Below, one piece after another: positions 36,401-44,295 of a stretch of 64,000 nt of DNA. A program made the position numbers and the translations under genes. The notes beneath the pieces were generated by a model that was not told the origin of the DNA, searched no databases, and saw only the letters and a program-made list of their open reading frames with translations. Source of the DNA: Pseudomonadota bacterium (lineage in GTDB: Bacteria > Pseudomonadota > Gammaproteobacteria > Steroidobacterales > Steroidobacteraceae). Numbering within the stretch: position 1 is the first letter of the stretch; every line of letters begins with the position of its first letter. Location of the stretch: positions 68,564 to 132,563 of the forward strand of contig JAFAEQ010000056.1 in NCBI GenBank assembly GCA_023423935.1. Direction: 5' to 3'.

Positions 36401-36564
36401 TGTTCTATTCACGCCTCGCGACCACGGGGAGCATCGCCGATTCGTTGCAGCACGCGCAGCAGCAACTGCGGGCGAAACGCGTGTATGCGGATCCTTTCTT
36501 CTGGGCGCCGTATCAATTGACGAGCGTGCGTCCGGACGACCGGCTGCGATTCGAATCGGAGTGA
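33418..36564 (+). CDS. exported TPR-CHAT protein (caspase-like protease)
   Basis: The 1048-residue protein has an N-terminal signal peptide (MPCRVRSVIPILFGFACVTA, cleavage near AQA), so it is periplasmic. A helical repeat region (about 130-560) carries many TPR-type pairs (EYEPALRHLEILTAN, GDLRKAREHYEEALRLVRAQ, cut for length). The C-terminal CHAT domain (about 690-1045) has the catalytic pair His 900 (HIASHGHFD) and Cys 949 (VISGCDTAMG), so the protease core looks intact. CHAT enzymes with helical repeats are caspase relatives that cut specific partners. It is the last gene of the ECF-linked unit and ends at a strong terminator. Possible substrates include the anti-sigma-like protein. Confidence 0.9.
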   Translation: MPCRVRSVIPILFGFACVTAQAACPQQHENHPLLGEYPVRHPRTDTFMIVQQNDFAVQTVVRNGDRVTEFAAPAGRNGREFVTIPGSHGAPQICFYSTLAQKISNAYSVEEVTSARPDEQRFHARMSEAATLWANGSQASRSNAIRMYEEIAAQATIPEWRDIARLYAADALVQRYQYEPALRHLEILTANPQRADVIGYRSFWLLAIVRNRSNDYPASLQAANTALQLAQETQRNVGRSLRRDIAEITNQLGEVHLSAGQFDQGVNLIQKALALSQNDPQLLASVYNNRGYVELLKSDRSPLAERATFLSQSLAHHFRAREFALQANDPQELAIIENNIASLFERVGDLRKAREHYEEALRLVRAQDDELRLEFLYRNLGHVYQYLGDYEKSERFTIASLEISERALPKDAIRILCRLGTVHRLQNRMSEAVGEHTSCQRRAHDAQLPGVEGEALYELAVDRSQQRDLKGALAAIERAVTLLPLAQDRDLATKVHAQYAQLLQQQGKSTQARQEADRAIHEAQAARYPVATVDALVAAMSISIAQRRTDDAMSYGERAMSAIESLHAHLDAERLGPAWSARTQQVYEQLALLILSGDTRDERRARQALAILDRGRAISLRQQLSAPPRVQQRVESSPLLSTLSAIANDHARATTQDPLPLAYYHAHDLLTRSRLAGISDVPVPAPVSVERMQSLLGSDETALQYVLTVDRAYVFVVRRDSVTATSLGSVRDIERAVADVSAGFMSGPGNTIPALKALSKLILPAGLSGRTLVIVPHAVLNAVPFAALDADGAQAYAPLVQRFAVKMSPSLSAYFMQKPAHDHSHAVELAIFANPSFEGSASRVPLRVSQPLPSTQREAERLSTLFPPARTRVFTRSAASRANLLGEEARNARVLHIASHGHFDASSPDNVGFALSTLRSRARYDSGFVTLTELFTQPFNNELVVISGCDTAMGLRRGGEGLMSVSRAFIAQGAAHVVATLWAVSDQASAEFMPLFYSRLATTGSIADSLQHAQQQLRAKRVYADPFFWAPYQLTSVRPDDRLRFESE

Positions 36565-36572
36565 CAAAGAAA

Positions 36573-36606
36573 AAAGCCCCTGCAACCGTCAGGCTGCAGG
36601 GGCTTT
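36573..36606. terminator. bidirectional intrinsic terminator
   Basis: AAAGCCCCTGCA (36573-36584) pairs over 12 bp with TGCAGGGGCTTT (36595-36606), with a 10-nt loop. An A-run precedes it and a short TTT closes it, so it works in both directions. It sits between the CHAT gene and the convergent EF-G gene. Confidence 0.85.
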
Positions 36607-36630
36607 CGATCTGCCCGTTGACGTTCGTGC

Positions 36631-38787
36631 TTAGGCGACGGCTGCCGACTTGGCCTTCGCAGCTTCCGCGATCACGGTGTCCGCCACGTTCTTCGGCACG
36701 GCATCGTAATGCGAGAACTCCATCGTGTACGAAGCACGACCACTGGTCATGCCGCGCAGATGGCCGATGTAGCCGAACATTTCCGACAGCGGCACCGTGG
36801 CCACGACGGCGATGTTCGCACCGCGCTCGAGCTGTTCCTGAATCGTGCCGCGACGACGGTTGATGTCGCCGATCACATCGCCCAGGTAGTCCTGCGGAGT
36901 GACCGTTTCGACCTTCATCACCGGCTCGAGCAGGATCGGGCCCGCCTTGCGGATGGCTTCACGGAATGCAGCTTTACCCGCGATTTCGAACGTGAGCGCG
37001 TTCGAGTCGACGTCGTGGTAGCTGCCGCCCGTGAGGCGTGCCTTGAAGTCCACCGTCGGGTAGCCCGCCAGCACGCCCTGTTCCATCTGCATGCGCAGAC
37101 CTTTCTCGACCGAGGGCACGTATTCCTTCGGCACCGAGCCGCCGACCGTTTCGTCGACGAACACAAAGCCCTGGCCGCGCTCGAGCGGCTCGAAGGTAAT
37201 CCACACTTCGGCGAACTGGCCGGAGCCGCCCGTCTGTTTCTTGTGGATGTACTTCTCGCTGACGGACTTGGTGAACGCCTCGCGGTACGCAACCTGAGGC
37301 TGGCCCATCACGCCTTCGACATTGAACTCCGTACGGATACGGTCGAGCGTCACTTCGAGGTGCAGCTCGCCCATGCCGCGAAGAATCGTCTGGCCCGTTT
37401 CGCGATCGGTTTCGAGATACAGCGACGGATCGGCGCGAACCATCTTGCCGAGCGCTGCGCCGAACTTCTCCTGATCGGCCTTGTTCTTGGACTTCACGGA
37501 CACGCTGATGACGGGGTCCGGGAAGCGCATACGCTCGAGCACGACCGGCGCGTTGGCATCGCACAACGTGTCGCCCGTGTCGGTTTCGGCGAGCGAAACC
37601 AGCGCGATGATGTCGCCGGCGCGGGCCTCTTCGATCGGGTTCGCCTGCTGAGCGAACATTTCGACCATGCGGCCGATCTTCTCGCGCTTGCCGCGAGTCG
37701 AGTTCATCACCGACATGCCCTTCGTCAGCACGCCCGAGTACACGCGCACGAATGTCAGCGCACCGTACGCATCGTTGATGACCTTGAACGCAAGGCCGGC
37801 AAACGGCTCGTCGTCCGAGCAGATACGCTCGCCAACGGCATTGCCGTCCGCGTCGACGGTCTTGATCGCGGCGACGTCGGTGGGGGCGGGGAGATAGTCG
37901 ACGACTGCGTCGAGCACCTGCGTCGGACCCTTGTTCTTGTACGAGGAGCCGCAGAGCACCGGATTGAAGGCGCCGCTGATCGTGCCCTTGCGCAGGCAGG
38001 CGCGCAGCACGTCGGCCGACGGAACCGTGCCATCGGTCAAATAGGCTTCCATCGCCGCATCGTCCTGCTCGAGGCAGGTGTCGACGAGCTCGCTGCGGTA
38101 CTTATCGATGCTGGCCAGAATCTGGCGATCGCTCGGAACGGTGATTCCAAGCTTGTCCGCGAGATCCGGCGTGATCTCGTAAGGGACCGGCTTCGCATCG
38201 CGATCGTCCTCTTCCCATACGAGAGCCTTCATCTCGACCAGATCGACCATACCGCGGAAGTTGTCTTCCGAGCCGATCGGCAGATGTACGGGCAGGGGAC
38301 GAGCGCCGAGGCGCTTCTTGATCATGTCCACGCAGCGCAGGAAGCCCGCGCCGCTGCGGTCCATTTTGTTTACGTAGCAGATACGCGGAACCTGATAGTT
38401 GTCTGCGAGACGCCAGTTCGTCTCCGACTGGGGCTCCACACCCGCCACGCCGTCGAACACCACCACCGCGCCGTCGAGCACGCGCAAGGAACGGTTCACT
38501 TCGATCGTGAAGTCGACGTGTCCCGGGGTGTCGATGACGTTGATCTTTTTCTTACGCCAGAACGCGGACACAGCGGCGGACTGAATCGTGATGCCGCGCT
38601 TCTGTTCCTGCTCCATGTAGTCCGTCGTCGTCGAGGACTTCAGATCCTTCGTTTCGTGAACGTCGACCATCGTGTGCTTGCGCCCCGTGTAGTACAGGAT
38701 GCGTTCCGTCGTCGTCGTCTTGCCGGCGTCGACGTGGGCGATGATGCCGATGTTGCGGATGTCAGATAAAGGCGTAGTGCGGGGCAT
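36631..38787 (-). CDS. fusA: elongation factor G, orphan variant copy
   Basis: The 718-residue GTPase moves tRNA and mRNA through the ribosome after peptide-bond formation. The GTP sites are intact: AHVDAGKTTTTERI (18-30), DTPGH (86-90), VNKMD (139-143), with RGITI at 64-68. Domain IV has the loop HKKQTGGSGQFAEV. Switch I reads VDVHETKDLKSSTTTDYMEQEQ instead of the usual VHDGAATMDWMEQEQ, so it is longer by about five residues. It is not with rpsL/rpsG/tuf, so it is probably a second EF-G, or the genome's str operon is split. It is single and convergent with the CHAT gene, with a long AT-rich leader. Confidence 0.9.
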   Translation of the reverse strand: MPRTTPLSDIRNIGIIAHVDAGKTTTTERILYYTGRKHTMVDVHETKDLKSSTTTDYMEQEQKRGITIQSAAVSAFWRKKKINVIDTPGHVDFTIEVNRSLRVLDGAVVVFDGVAGVEPQSETNWRLADNYQVPRICYVNKMDRSGAGFLRCVDMIKKRLGARPLPVHLPIGSEDNFRGMVDLVEMKALVWEEDDRDAKPVPYEITPDLADKLGITVPSDRQILASIDKYRSELVDTCLEQDDAAMEAYLTDGTVPSADVLRACLRKGTISGAFNPVLCGSSYKNKGPTQVLDAVVDYLPAPTDVAAIKTVDADGNAVGERICSDDEPFAGLAFKVINDAYGALTFVRVYSGVLTKGMSVMNSTRGKREKIGRMVEMFAQQANPIEEARAGDIIALVSLAETDTGDTLCDANAPVVLERMRFPDPVISVSVKSKNKADQEKFGAALGKMVRADPSLYLETDRETGQTILRGMGELHLEVTLDRIRTEFNVEGVMGQPQVAYREAFTKSVSEKYIHKKQTGGSGQFAEVWITFEPLERGQGFVFVDETVGGSVPKEYVPSVEKGLRMQMEQGVLAGYPTVDFKARLTGGSYHDVDSNALTFEIAGKAAFREAIRKAGPILLEPVMKVETVTPQDYLGDVIGDINRRRGTIQEQLERGANIAVVATVPLSEMFGYIGHLRGMTSGRASYTMEFSHYDAVPKNVADTVIAEAAKAKSAAVA

Positions 38788-39163
38788 AGCGGATTTCCAT
38801 ACTTAAAGGCGAACGAAGCCGGACGATCAGATTCAGGCAAACGAATACCGCCGCCAGGCGCAAACTTGGCGGGCGAGAATAGGGGCCACCCCTGCGAATA
38901 CCAATCAGATTTTTGCTGGAATTCTGGGGGAAGCGGCCTTGCGGGCTTTCGCGACAGCCGACCGCTTCGTCAAAGGCCGCGCATTCTAGCCAAAAATGTG
39001 GTCAAAAGAACGTTTAAAAAGAGGGACTTCCTCGTTGCGGGCGAGGGTCGGGTGCCGCTCGGCCCTGAATTTACGCCGGAAGCGCCGTCCGACCTCCTCA
39101 GGATATGGGGCTCGGAAGCCCCCAGCCGGCCCGGTTGCTCATATAAGCGAGTGCGAGGGCAGT
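38788..39163. other. EF-G leader and upstream region
   Basis: No gene was found. On the minus strand a TAGAAT -10 box (complement of 38983-38988) has only a poor TTCTTT at 17 nt for a -35, which would make a leader of nearly 200 nt. That is long enough to hold a regulatory structure, but none stood out. Confidence 0.3.
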
Positions 39164-39225
39164 TTCCGGGACGCCCGGTTTCCGGGACGCCCAGTTCCGG
39201 GACGCCCAGTTCCGCGACGACTCAG
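39164..39225. repeat. 15-16-bp tandem repeat at gene end
   Basis: Units beginning TTCCGGGACGCCC start at 39164, 39180 and 39195, with a decayed fourth (TTCCGCGACGACTCAG) at 39210. The last one carries the stop of the RNase Z-like gene. The strand-neutral repeat probably arose by slippage. Confidence 0.7.
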
Positions 39226-40268
39226 TGGGCCGCGGTCAGCCGGTCGGCCGGCTGACGCTGCGGCGCGAAGCTGCGGTCGAACTCCGACTTCAGCGCCTCA
39301 TGATGGCCGAAGTAGCGGGTCGAAAAATGGAATGGCACGGCCACCCGGACCTTGGCGGCCCGGGCGATGGCCCCGGATTCGGCGGCCGTCAGATGCGCTT
39401 TGCGGGCGGCGTGCTCGGCATCCTGTTCCAGAAATACCGCCTCGATGAAGGCCATGTCCGCGTCCCGCAGGAACTCGATCAGCGCCTTGCGGTTGCGCTC
39501 GTGCCCCGCGACATCGGTGACGTAACAGACCCGCTGTCCGGGCACGAACTCCAGCACTCGCCGTTTGAGCTCCCCGAGGGTGAATTTCTGGAACCGCTCC
39601 CCCTCGCGCGTTCGCCAGCGCACTTCGATCTCGCCGCTGTCCGGCTCGCCCGCGCGGATGCGTTGTTTCAGCTCCGTGAGCCATGGACCGGTTGGCAGCC
39701 CCATGGCCTCGAGACGGTTCTTCCAGACGTTGATGTGTTGCTGTTCTTCGAAGGCGAACGCGAGCGAGGGCAGGCCGTGATGATCGAATGCCTTGGCGCG
39801 TACCCGGAACTGATCGTTCGACAGCAACACGCCGTCGGAAGCGTCGAGATCGGGTAGGGCCTCGCGCAAGAAACGTTGCTGGCTGCGAAAACGCGCACGA
39901 CGCAACACGCCGTCGGGCAACCATTCATGCGCCGTGATCACGAAATCGCTGGCGTAGTTCTCCACCAGGTTCCAGGTGTACGCGCGCAGCTTGTGCTCGA
40001 CCTGATCGATGAAATGCGCAGGGCCGTACATCCTCACGCCCCAGTCGCGCCCCAGGCACACGCGTAACAGATGGTCGAAGCCCGCAAAGTGATCCATGTG
40101 CGTGTGCGAGACGAAGACATCGCAAATTCGCAGGAGCTTGCGGGTGGGAAGATCGCTGACATCGCCGATATCGAACAGCACCGCACGGTTCTGAAATTTC
40201 AGATCGATATAGACGCCTGGATCCCCGAACACTCCGTTGACGAGATCCGCCTGAAAACTGGGTCGCAT
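39222..40268 (-). CDS. RNase Z-like metallo-beta-lactamase-fold protein
   Basis: The 348-residue protein starts at the ATG at 40268 (MRPSFQADLVNGVFGDPG), because the longer frame lacks family sequence. Zinc ligands are in SHTHMDHFAG (about 54-63), with later AFDHHGLPS, VTDVAGHERN and FHFSTRYFGHH. The product matches COG1234 RNase Z-type nucleases in motif order and is slightly longer than tRNase Z (about 310), so it may trim tRNA 3' ends or act as a related hydrolase. There is no signal peptide. The ribosome site is weak. It stands alone, facing away from the repeat array at 40.3 kb. Confidence 0.8.
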   Translation of the reverse strand: MRPSFQADLVNGVFGDPGVYIDLKFQNRAVLFDIGDVSDLPTRKLLRICDVFVSHTHMDHFAGFDHLLRVCLGRDWGVRMYGPAHFIDQVEHKLRAYTWNLVENYASDFVITAHEWLPDGVLRRARFRSQQRFLREALPDLDASDGVLLSNDQFRVRAKAFDHHGLPSLAFAFEEQQHINVWKNRLEAMGLPTGPWLTELKQRIRAGEPDSGEIEVRWRTREGERFQKFTLGELKRRVLEFVPGQRVCYVTDVAGHERNRKALIEFLRDADMAFIEAVFLEQDAEHAARKAHLTAAESGAIARAAKVRVAVPFHFSTRYFGHHEALKSEFDRSFAPQRQPADRLTAAH

Positions 40269-40291
40269 GACTGCACTACGCACTAGAAAAG

Positions 40292-41279
40292 GTCGGGATT
40301 CAAGCGAGGAAGACTGACAAGGATTCGGACGGGAGCGGGACAGGTGGCCGCAAAGACCGCATAAAAGAACATCTGAATTTCTTTGTACCGGTTCAGCCGT
40401 GACATCGCTTTGTTTCACATCACGCTCGCCTGTCAGAGAGCTCCTCACATCTGGAGCGACACATTCTTTTTTGCGGTCTTTGCGGCCGATCCGTTCTTTC
40501 TTGTGCTGCCAGCACTTTATTCACGTCGACGCGTATTCCTAAGGGTCAGGGTTCAAGCGAGGAAGTTTGACAAGGCATCGGAAACAGAGCCGCAAAGACC
40601 GCATAAAGGAACAAGGAAATCTCTTTGTATCGGTTCAGCCGTGACATCGGTTTGTTTCACGTCACGCTCGGCTGCCAGAGAGCTCCTCACATCTGCGCGT
40701 AGCCATTCTTTTTTGCGGTCTTTGCGGCCCGGTGGTTCTTATTCTCGTGCGGCACCTTCTTCGTCGACGCGTATTCCTAAAGGTCGGGATTCAAGCGAGG
40801 AAGACGGAGAAGGCATTCGGAAACAGAGCCGCAAAGACCGCATAAAAGAGCAGCGAAATTGTTCTCGGCTCCCGATGGCCGGAAGCCAGCTCTGTCGCTC
40901 GTCTCACATCACGCTCGGCTGTCGGAGAGCTCCTCACGTCTGCCCGTCACATTCTTTCTTACGGTCCTTGCGGCTAAAGATCCCGGCATTTCTTCGGCGG
41001 CGACGCGTATTCCTACGACCTGGAGGAGCGGCCAGCGAGTAAACGTGTGACCTCCGGTATGGGCCGCAAAGGCCGCATAAAAGAGCAGCGAAATTTGCTC
41101 TCGGCTCCTGGCTGGAAGCAAGGCCTGTCGCTCTGTCTCACATCACGCTCGGCTGTCAGAGGCTCCTCACATCTGGCGCGCCATTCTTTTTTGCGGTCCT
41201 TGCGGCTAAAGATCCCGGCACTTTCTTCGCCGTCGACGCGTATTCCTACGGCCTGTAGGAGCGGCCGGCGAGTAAACCT
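40292..41279. repeat. four-copy direct repeat with internal inverted repeat (MITE-like array)
   Basis: Four diverged copies start at about 40292, 40545, 40783 and 41049 (238-266 bp period). Each begins near GTCGGGATTCAAGCGAGG (the last is truncated there). Each has a left arm GCCGCAAAGACCGCATAAAA and, about 110 nt on, its inverted right arm TTTTTTGCGGTCTTTGCGGC, then ends with CGACGCGTATTCCTA. Copies 3 and 4 have an extra tail with AGGAGCGGCC, and in copy 4 that tail supplies the ribosome site of the GH13 gene starting at 41280. Short open frames inside differ between copies and are not counted. No other gene is seen here. Confidence 0.85.
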
Positions 41280-42968
41280 GTGATCACAGATCTCTGGTAC
41301 AAGAACGCGATCATCTACAGTCTCGATCTCGAGACGTTCATGGACGGCGATGGCGATGGTTGCGGCGACTTTCGCGGCCTGATGCAGCGGCTCGACTATA
41401 TCGACACGCTCGGGGTGGATGTCATCTGGCTGGCGCCGTTCCAGCCTTCGCCCAATCGTGACAACGGCTACGACATCTCCGATTTCTACGGCGTCGATCC
41501 GCGGCATGGTTCGAGCGGCGAGTTCGTCGAGTTCATGAATCAGGCGAACAAGCGCGGCATCGCGGTCATCATGGATCTGGTCGTGAATCACACCTCCGAT
41601 CGGCATCCGTGGTTTCAACACGCACGCGCGAATCCTTCATCGCCATTCCGCGACTACTACATCTGGTCGAAAAAGCGGCCCGCGGGCTGGAACAAGGGCA
41701 TGGTGTTTCCCGGTGTGCAGAAGGCGGTGTGGACGAAAGACGCGAAGGCCGGCGAGTACTTTTTCCACAATTTCTACAATTTCCAACCTGATCTGAACAT
41801 GGACAACCCGAACGTGCGCGGCGAGATCATGCGCATCATGGGTTACTGGCTGCAGCTCGGCGTGCAGGGCTTTCGCATGGATGCCGTGCCCTTCGTGATT
41901 CAGGAGTCGCCGTTGAATCGCAAGCGGGGCAAGAGTCAGCTGCGGTTCGACTGGCTGGAGGAAATGCGTCGCTTTCTGCAATGGCGTTCGCGCGACGCCA
42001 TCATGCTGGGCGAAGCGAATGTGGTGCCCGACGAGATGCTTCCGTACTTCGGCAAGGACGGGCAGGGCATCCACATGATGTTCAACTTTTTCGTGAATCA
42101 GCATCTGTTCTTCGCGCTTGCGTCGGGCAACGTGACGCCGCTCGCCGACGCGCTGCGCGCGACGAGTCGCATTCCGCACACCTCGCAATGGGCACAGTTC
42201 CTGCGCAATCACGATGAGCTCGATCTCGGGCGGCTCACGGATGAGCAGCGGCAGATCGTGTTCAAGCGGTTTGGTCCCGAACCGAGCATGCAGCTCTACG
42301 AGCGCGGCATCCGGCGACGTCTCGCGCCGATGCTGGGCGATCGCAGGAATCTCGAGCTCGCCTACAGCATGATGTTCGCGTTGCCGGGCACGCCGGTGAT
42401 CCGCTATGGCGATGAGATCGGCATGGGCGAGGATCTCACGCGGCCGGAGCGGGCTGCGGTGCGCACCCCGATGCAATGGTCGAGCGAGCGCAACGCGGGC
42501 TTCTCGACTGCGCGGCGTTTGCCCAATCGCGTCATCTCCGGCGGCGTCTATGGCTGCGAAGAGATCAATGTCGAATCCCAGCGTCGCGATCAGGCTTCGC
42601 TCCTGAACTGGACCGTGCGCATGATTCGCGTGCGCAAGGAAACCCCCGAGATCGGCTGGGGGAGCTGTGCTGTCATCAAGACGGGCAACCGCAGCGTGCT
42701 GGGACTCCTCTATGAATGGCGCGGTAATCGGGTTGTCACGCTCCACAATTTCTCGCGCCAGCCCGTGGAGGTGAAGCTGAGACTCGAGGGGCCCGGCGGG
42801 GAACTGCTGGCCAACCTGCTCGTCGAGAACGAGAGTCGCAGTCGTGAAGATGGTCTTCATCACATTGCACTCGAGGAGTACGGCTATCGCTGGTACCGCG
42901 TCGGCGGCTTGAGTTACGCACTCAATCGCGCTCGCGGGCTGCCGCAGGCTCAAAGTCCGCGGCGCTGA
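41280..42968 (+). CDS. GH13 alpha-glucosidase/trehalose synthase-like enzyme
   Basis: The 562-residue GH13 enzyme acts on alpha-glucosides in the cytoplasm. The start is a GTG at 41280 with AGGAG about 17 nt upstream, within the repeat. Signature regions are present: GVDVIWLAPFQPSPNRDNGYDISDF, DLVVNHTSDRHPWF, nucleophile Asp 201 (GFRMDAVPF), acid/base Glu 245 (LGEANV) and Asp 312 (RNHDELD). The sequence resembles trehalose synthase (maltose glucosyltransferase) and related oligoglucosidases. The C-terminal maltokinase domain of some TreS proteins is missing. No glycogen genes are nearby, so the exact substrate is uncertain. Confidence 0.88.
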   Translation: MITDLWYKNAIIYSLDLETFMDGDGDGCGDFRGLMQRLDYIDTLGVDVIWLAPFQPSPNRDNGYDISDFYGVDPRHGSSGEFVEFMNQANKRGIAVIMDLVVNHTSDRHPWFQHARANPSSPFRDYYIWSKKRPAGWNKGMVFPGVQKAVWTKDAKAGEYFFHNFYNFQPDLNMDNPNVRGEIMRIMGYWLQLGVQGFRMDAVPFVIQESPLNRKRGKSQLRFDWLEEMRRFLQWRSRDAIMLGEANVVPDEMLPYFGKDGQGIHMMFNFFVNQHLFFALASGNVTPLADALRATSRIPHTSQWAQFLRNHDELDLGRLTDEQRQIVFKRFGPEPSMQLYERGIRRRLAPMLGDRRNLELAYSMMFALPGTPVIRYGDEIGMGEDLTRPERAAVRTPMQWSSERNAGFSTARRLPNRVISGGVYGCEEINVESQRRDQASLLNWTVRMIRVRKETPEIGWGSCAVIKTGNRSVLGLLYEWRGNRVVTLHNFSRQPVEVKLRLEGPGGELLANLLVENESRSREDGLHHIALEEYGYRWYRVGGLSYALNRARGLPQAQSPRR

Positions 42969-43020
42969 CGTTCGATAAGCGTGCCCCGAGGGGCCATCTT
43001 CCGGGTGATAAGCTCGTGCG

Positions 43021-43869
43021 ATGAACCTCAGAACCGTGAAAGCGCAGCACCCCGCGCTGCGCGATGACATCGCCGACCTGGTGACGCGCCGCCCGCTCCC
43101 GGGCCCGGCAGTCGCCCAGATCGATCCGTTTCTATTCCTGAATCACCACGGTCCGCAGATTTATCCGCCTTACAACCAGGGTCTGCCGTTCGGGCCGCAT
43201 CCGCATCGCGGCTTCGAAACCGTCACCTTCATCCTCGAGGGATCGCTGTCGCATTCGGATTCCGGCGGACACGAAAGCATCATCCACGCAGGCGGTGTGC
43301 AATGGATGACTGCCGGGCGCGGGCTGGTGCATGCGGAGTTGTCGCCTGCGGAGTTCAAGCGTACCGGTGGGCCGCTCGAGATTCTGCAGCTCTGGGTGAA
43401 TCTGCCGGCGTCCTTGAAGATGACTGCGCCCCGCTATGTCGGGCTGCAGCGCGATCAGATCCGGCACCTCGCGCTCGATGAGGGAAGAGTCAACGTGGCC
43501 CTGATCGCCGGCAGCTGGGGCTGGGAGCGCGGTCCGATCGATACCCTGTACGACCAGACCATGAGCACCGTGGAGTTCCAGCCGGGCGGTCGGCTCGTCG
43601 TCGAGGTGCCGGCCGAACGGAATATCTTCCTGTACGTGGCTCGAGGCGATCTGGTCATCGACGGCGTCGCTGCACGGCCGCATCATTTGATCGAGTTCGC
43701 CAACGACGGCGATGGCATCGAGCTTACGACCGCAAGCGGCGCCGTCGTGTTGTTGGGTCACGCGAAGCCGATCGGAGAACCCGTCGTCGCGCATGGACCG
43801 TTCGTGATGAATACCCGCGAGGAGATCATGGCGGCGATTCGGGATTATCAGGCGGGCAAGTTCGGCTGA
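43021..43869 (+). CDS. pirin-family protein
   Basis: The 282-residue protein is a bicupin. The N-terminal domain (about 20-130) has the metal-binding HPHRGFETVTFILEG (His-x-His, Glu, His) and the glycine-rich turn GGVQWMTAGRGLVHAELSP. The C-terminal domain (about 150-270) repeats the barrel without ligands. Bacterial pirins often act as quercetin-like dioxygenases or redox-sensitive regulators. No signal peptide is present. It follows the GH13 gene by 52 nt on the same strand, which suggests a shared transcript but not a shared pathway. A hairpin follows the stop at 43902. Confidence 0.88.
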   Translation: MNLRTVKAQHPALRDDIADLVTRRPLPGPAVAQIDPFLFLNHHGPQIYPPYNQGLPFGPHPHRGFETVTFILEGSLSHSDSGGHESIIHAGGVQWMTAGRGLVHAELSPAEFKRTGGPLEILQLWVNLPASLKMTAPRYVGLQRDQIRHLALDEGRVNVALIAGSWGWERGPIDTLYDQTMSTVEFQPGGRLVVEVPAERNIFLYVARGDLVIDGVAARPHHLIEFANDGDGIELTTASGAVVLLGHAKPIGEPVVAHGPFVMNTREEIMAAIRDYQAGKFG

Positions 43870-43901
43870 CTCGATCCCGGAGTGCGCGTGGACCCATCAA
43901 G

Positions 43902-43927
43902 GTGTCCGCTGGCGTCCTAACGGACAC
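43902..43927 (+). terminator. hairpin after pirin gene
   Basis: GTGTCCG (43902-43908) pairs with CGGACAC (43921-43927) across a 12-nt loop, with TTTCGG after. It is 33 nt downstream of the pirin stop. The stem is only 7 bp, so it may be a terminator or just a structured spacer. Confidence 0.45.
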
Positions 43928-44063
43928 TTTCGGTGTCGCTCCAGAGATTGCATAAAAGTGCTCTCGGGTCAGACAAGTAGAGATGTTTCGCAGCGCTGGA
44001 GCGCGACAGGGTGTCCACAGGATGTCCGTTTCGTTTCAGGGAGTTGCAAGCCGCGGACCTGTT

Positions 44064-44077
44064 ATGCCATATGGCAT
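44064..44077. promoter_or_regulatory. perfect 14-bp palindrome, candidate operator
   Basis: ATGCCATATGGCAT is fully self-complementary. It lies 42 nt upstream of the small gene at 44119 and may control that gene and the GST that follows. No cognate regulator is adjacent. Confidence 0.4.
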
Positions 44078-44118
44078 CCCGCTCGCATGTGGAGCGCGTC
44101 GAACGGAGAAAATTCCTT

Positions 44119-44274
44119 ATGCGTAAGGTAACGGCGTTGGTCGCACTGCTGGGATTGGCAGGATGGGCTTTGACGGATGAAGCCGTGCTGACCAGCCTCG
44201 CAAGTCGCCTGGATCTGGATCAGCCTGCGGCACAGTGCATCGCACGAGCCGAGCCGCTCTGCCCGCTGTGCTGA
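44119..44274 (+). CDS. short exported peptide, hypothetical
   Basis: The 51-residue product starts at the ATG at 44119 behind GGAGAAAATTCCTT. It opens with a basic and hydrophobic leader (MRKVTALVALLGLAGWAL) that looks like a signal peptide. A short acidic mature part ends with three closely spaced cysteines (CIARAEPLCPLC). The stop lies 21 nt before the GST start. The Cys-rich tail may bind a metal or form a disulfide. The start could be elsewhere, since the frame is open from 44011, but only this point has a ribosome site and leader. Confidence 0.5.
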   Translation: MRKVTALVALLGLAGWALTDEAVLTSLASRLDLDQPAAQCIARAEPLCPLC

Positions 44275-44295
44275 TCGGTGACTCTGCGCCGCGAC

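Noticed and set aside
36709..38769. 686-residue plus-strand frame opposite the EF-G gene
   Set aside because: Antisense shadow of a highly conserved gene.
40292..41279. CRISPR array
   Set aside because: Units are about 240 bp, diverged, and without short constant repeats and unique spacers.
40383..41283. Short frames inside the four-copy array, including a 219-residue one
   Set aside because: They differ between copies and read through the inverted arms, so there is no conserved protein.
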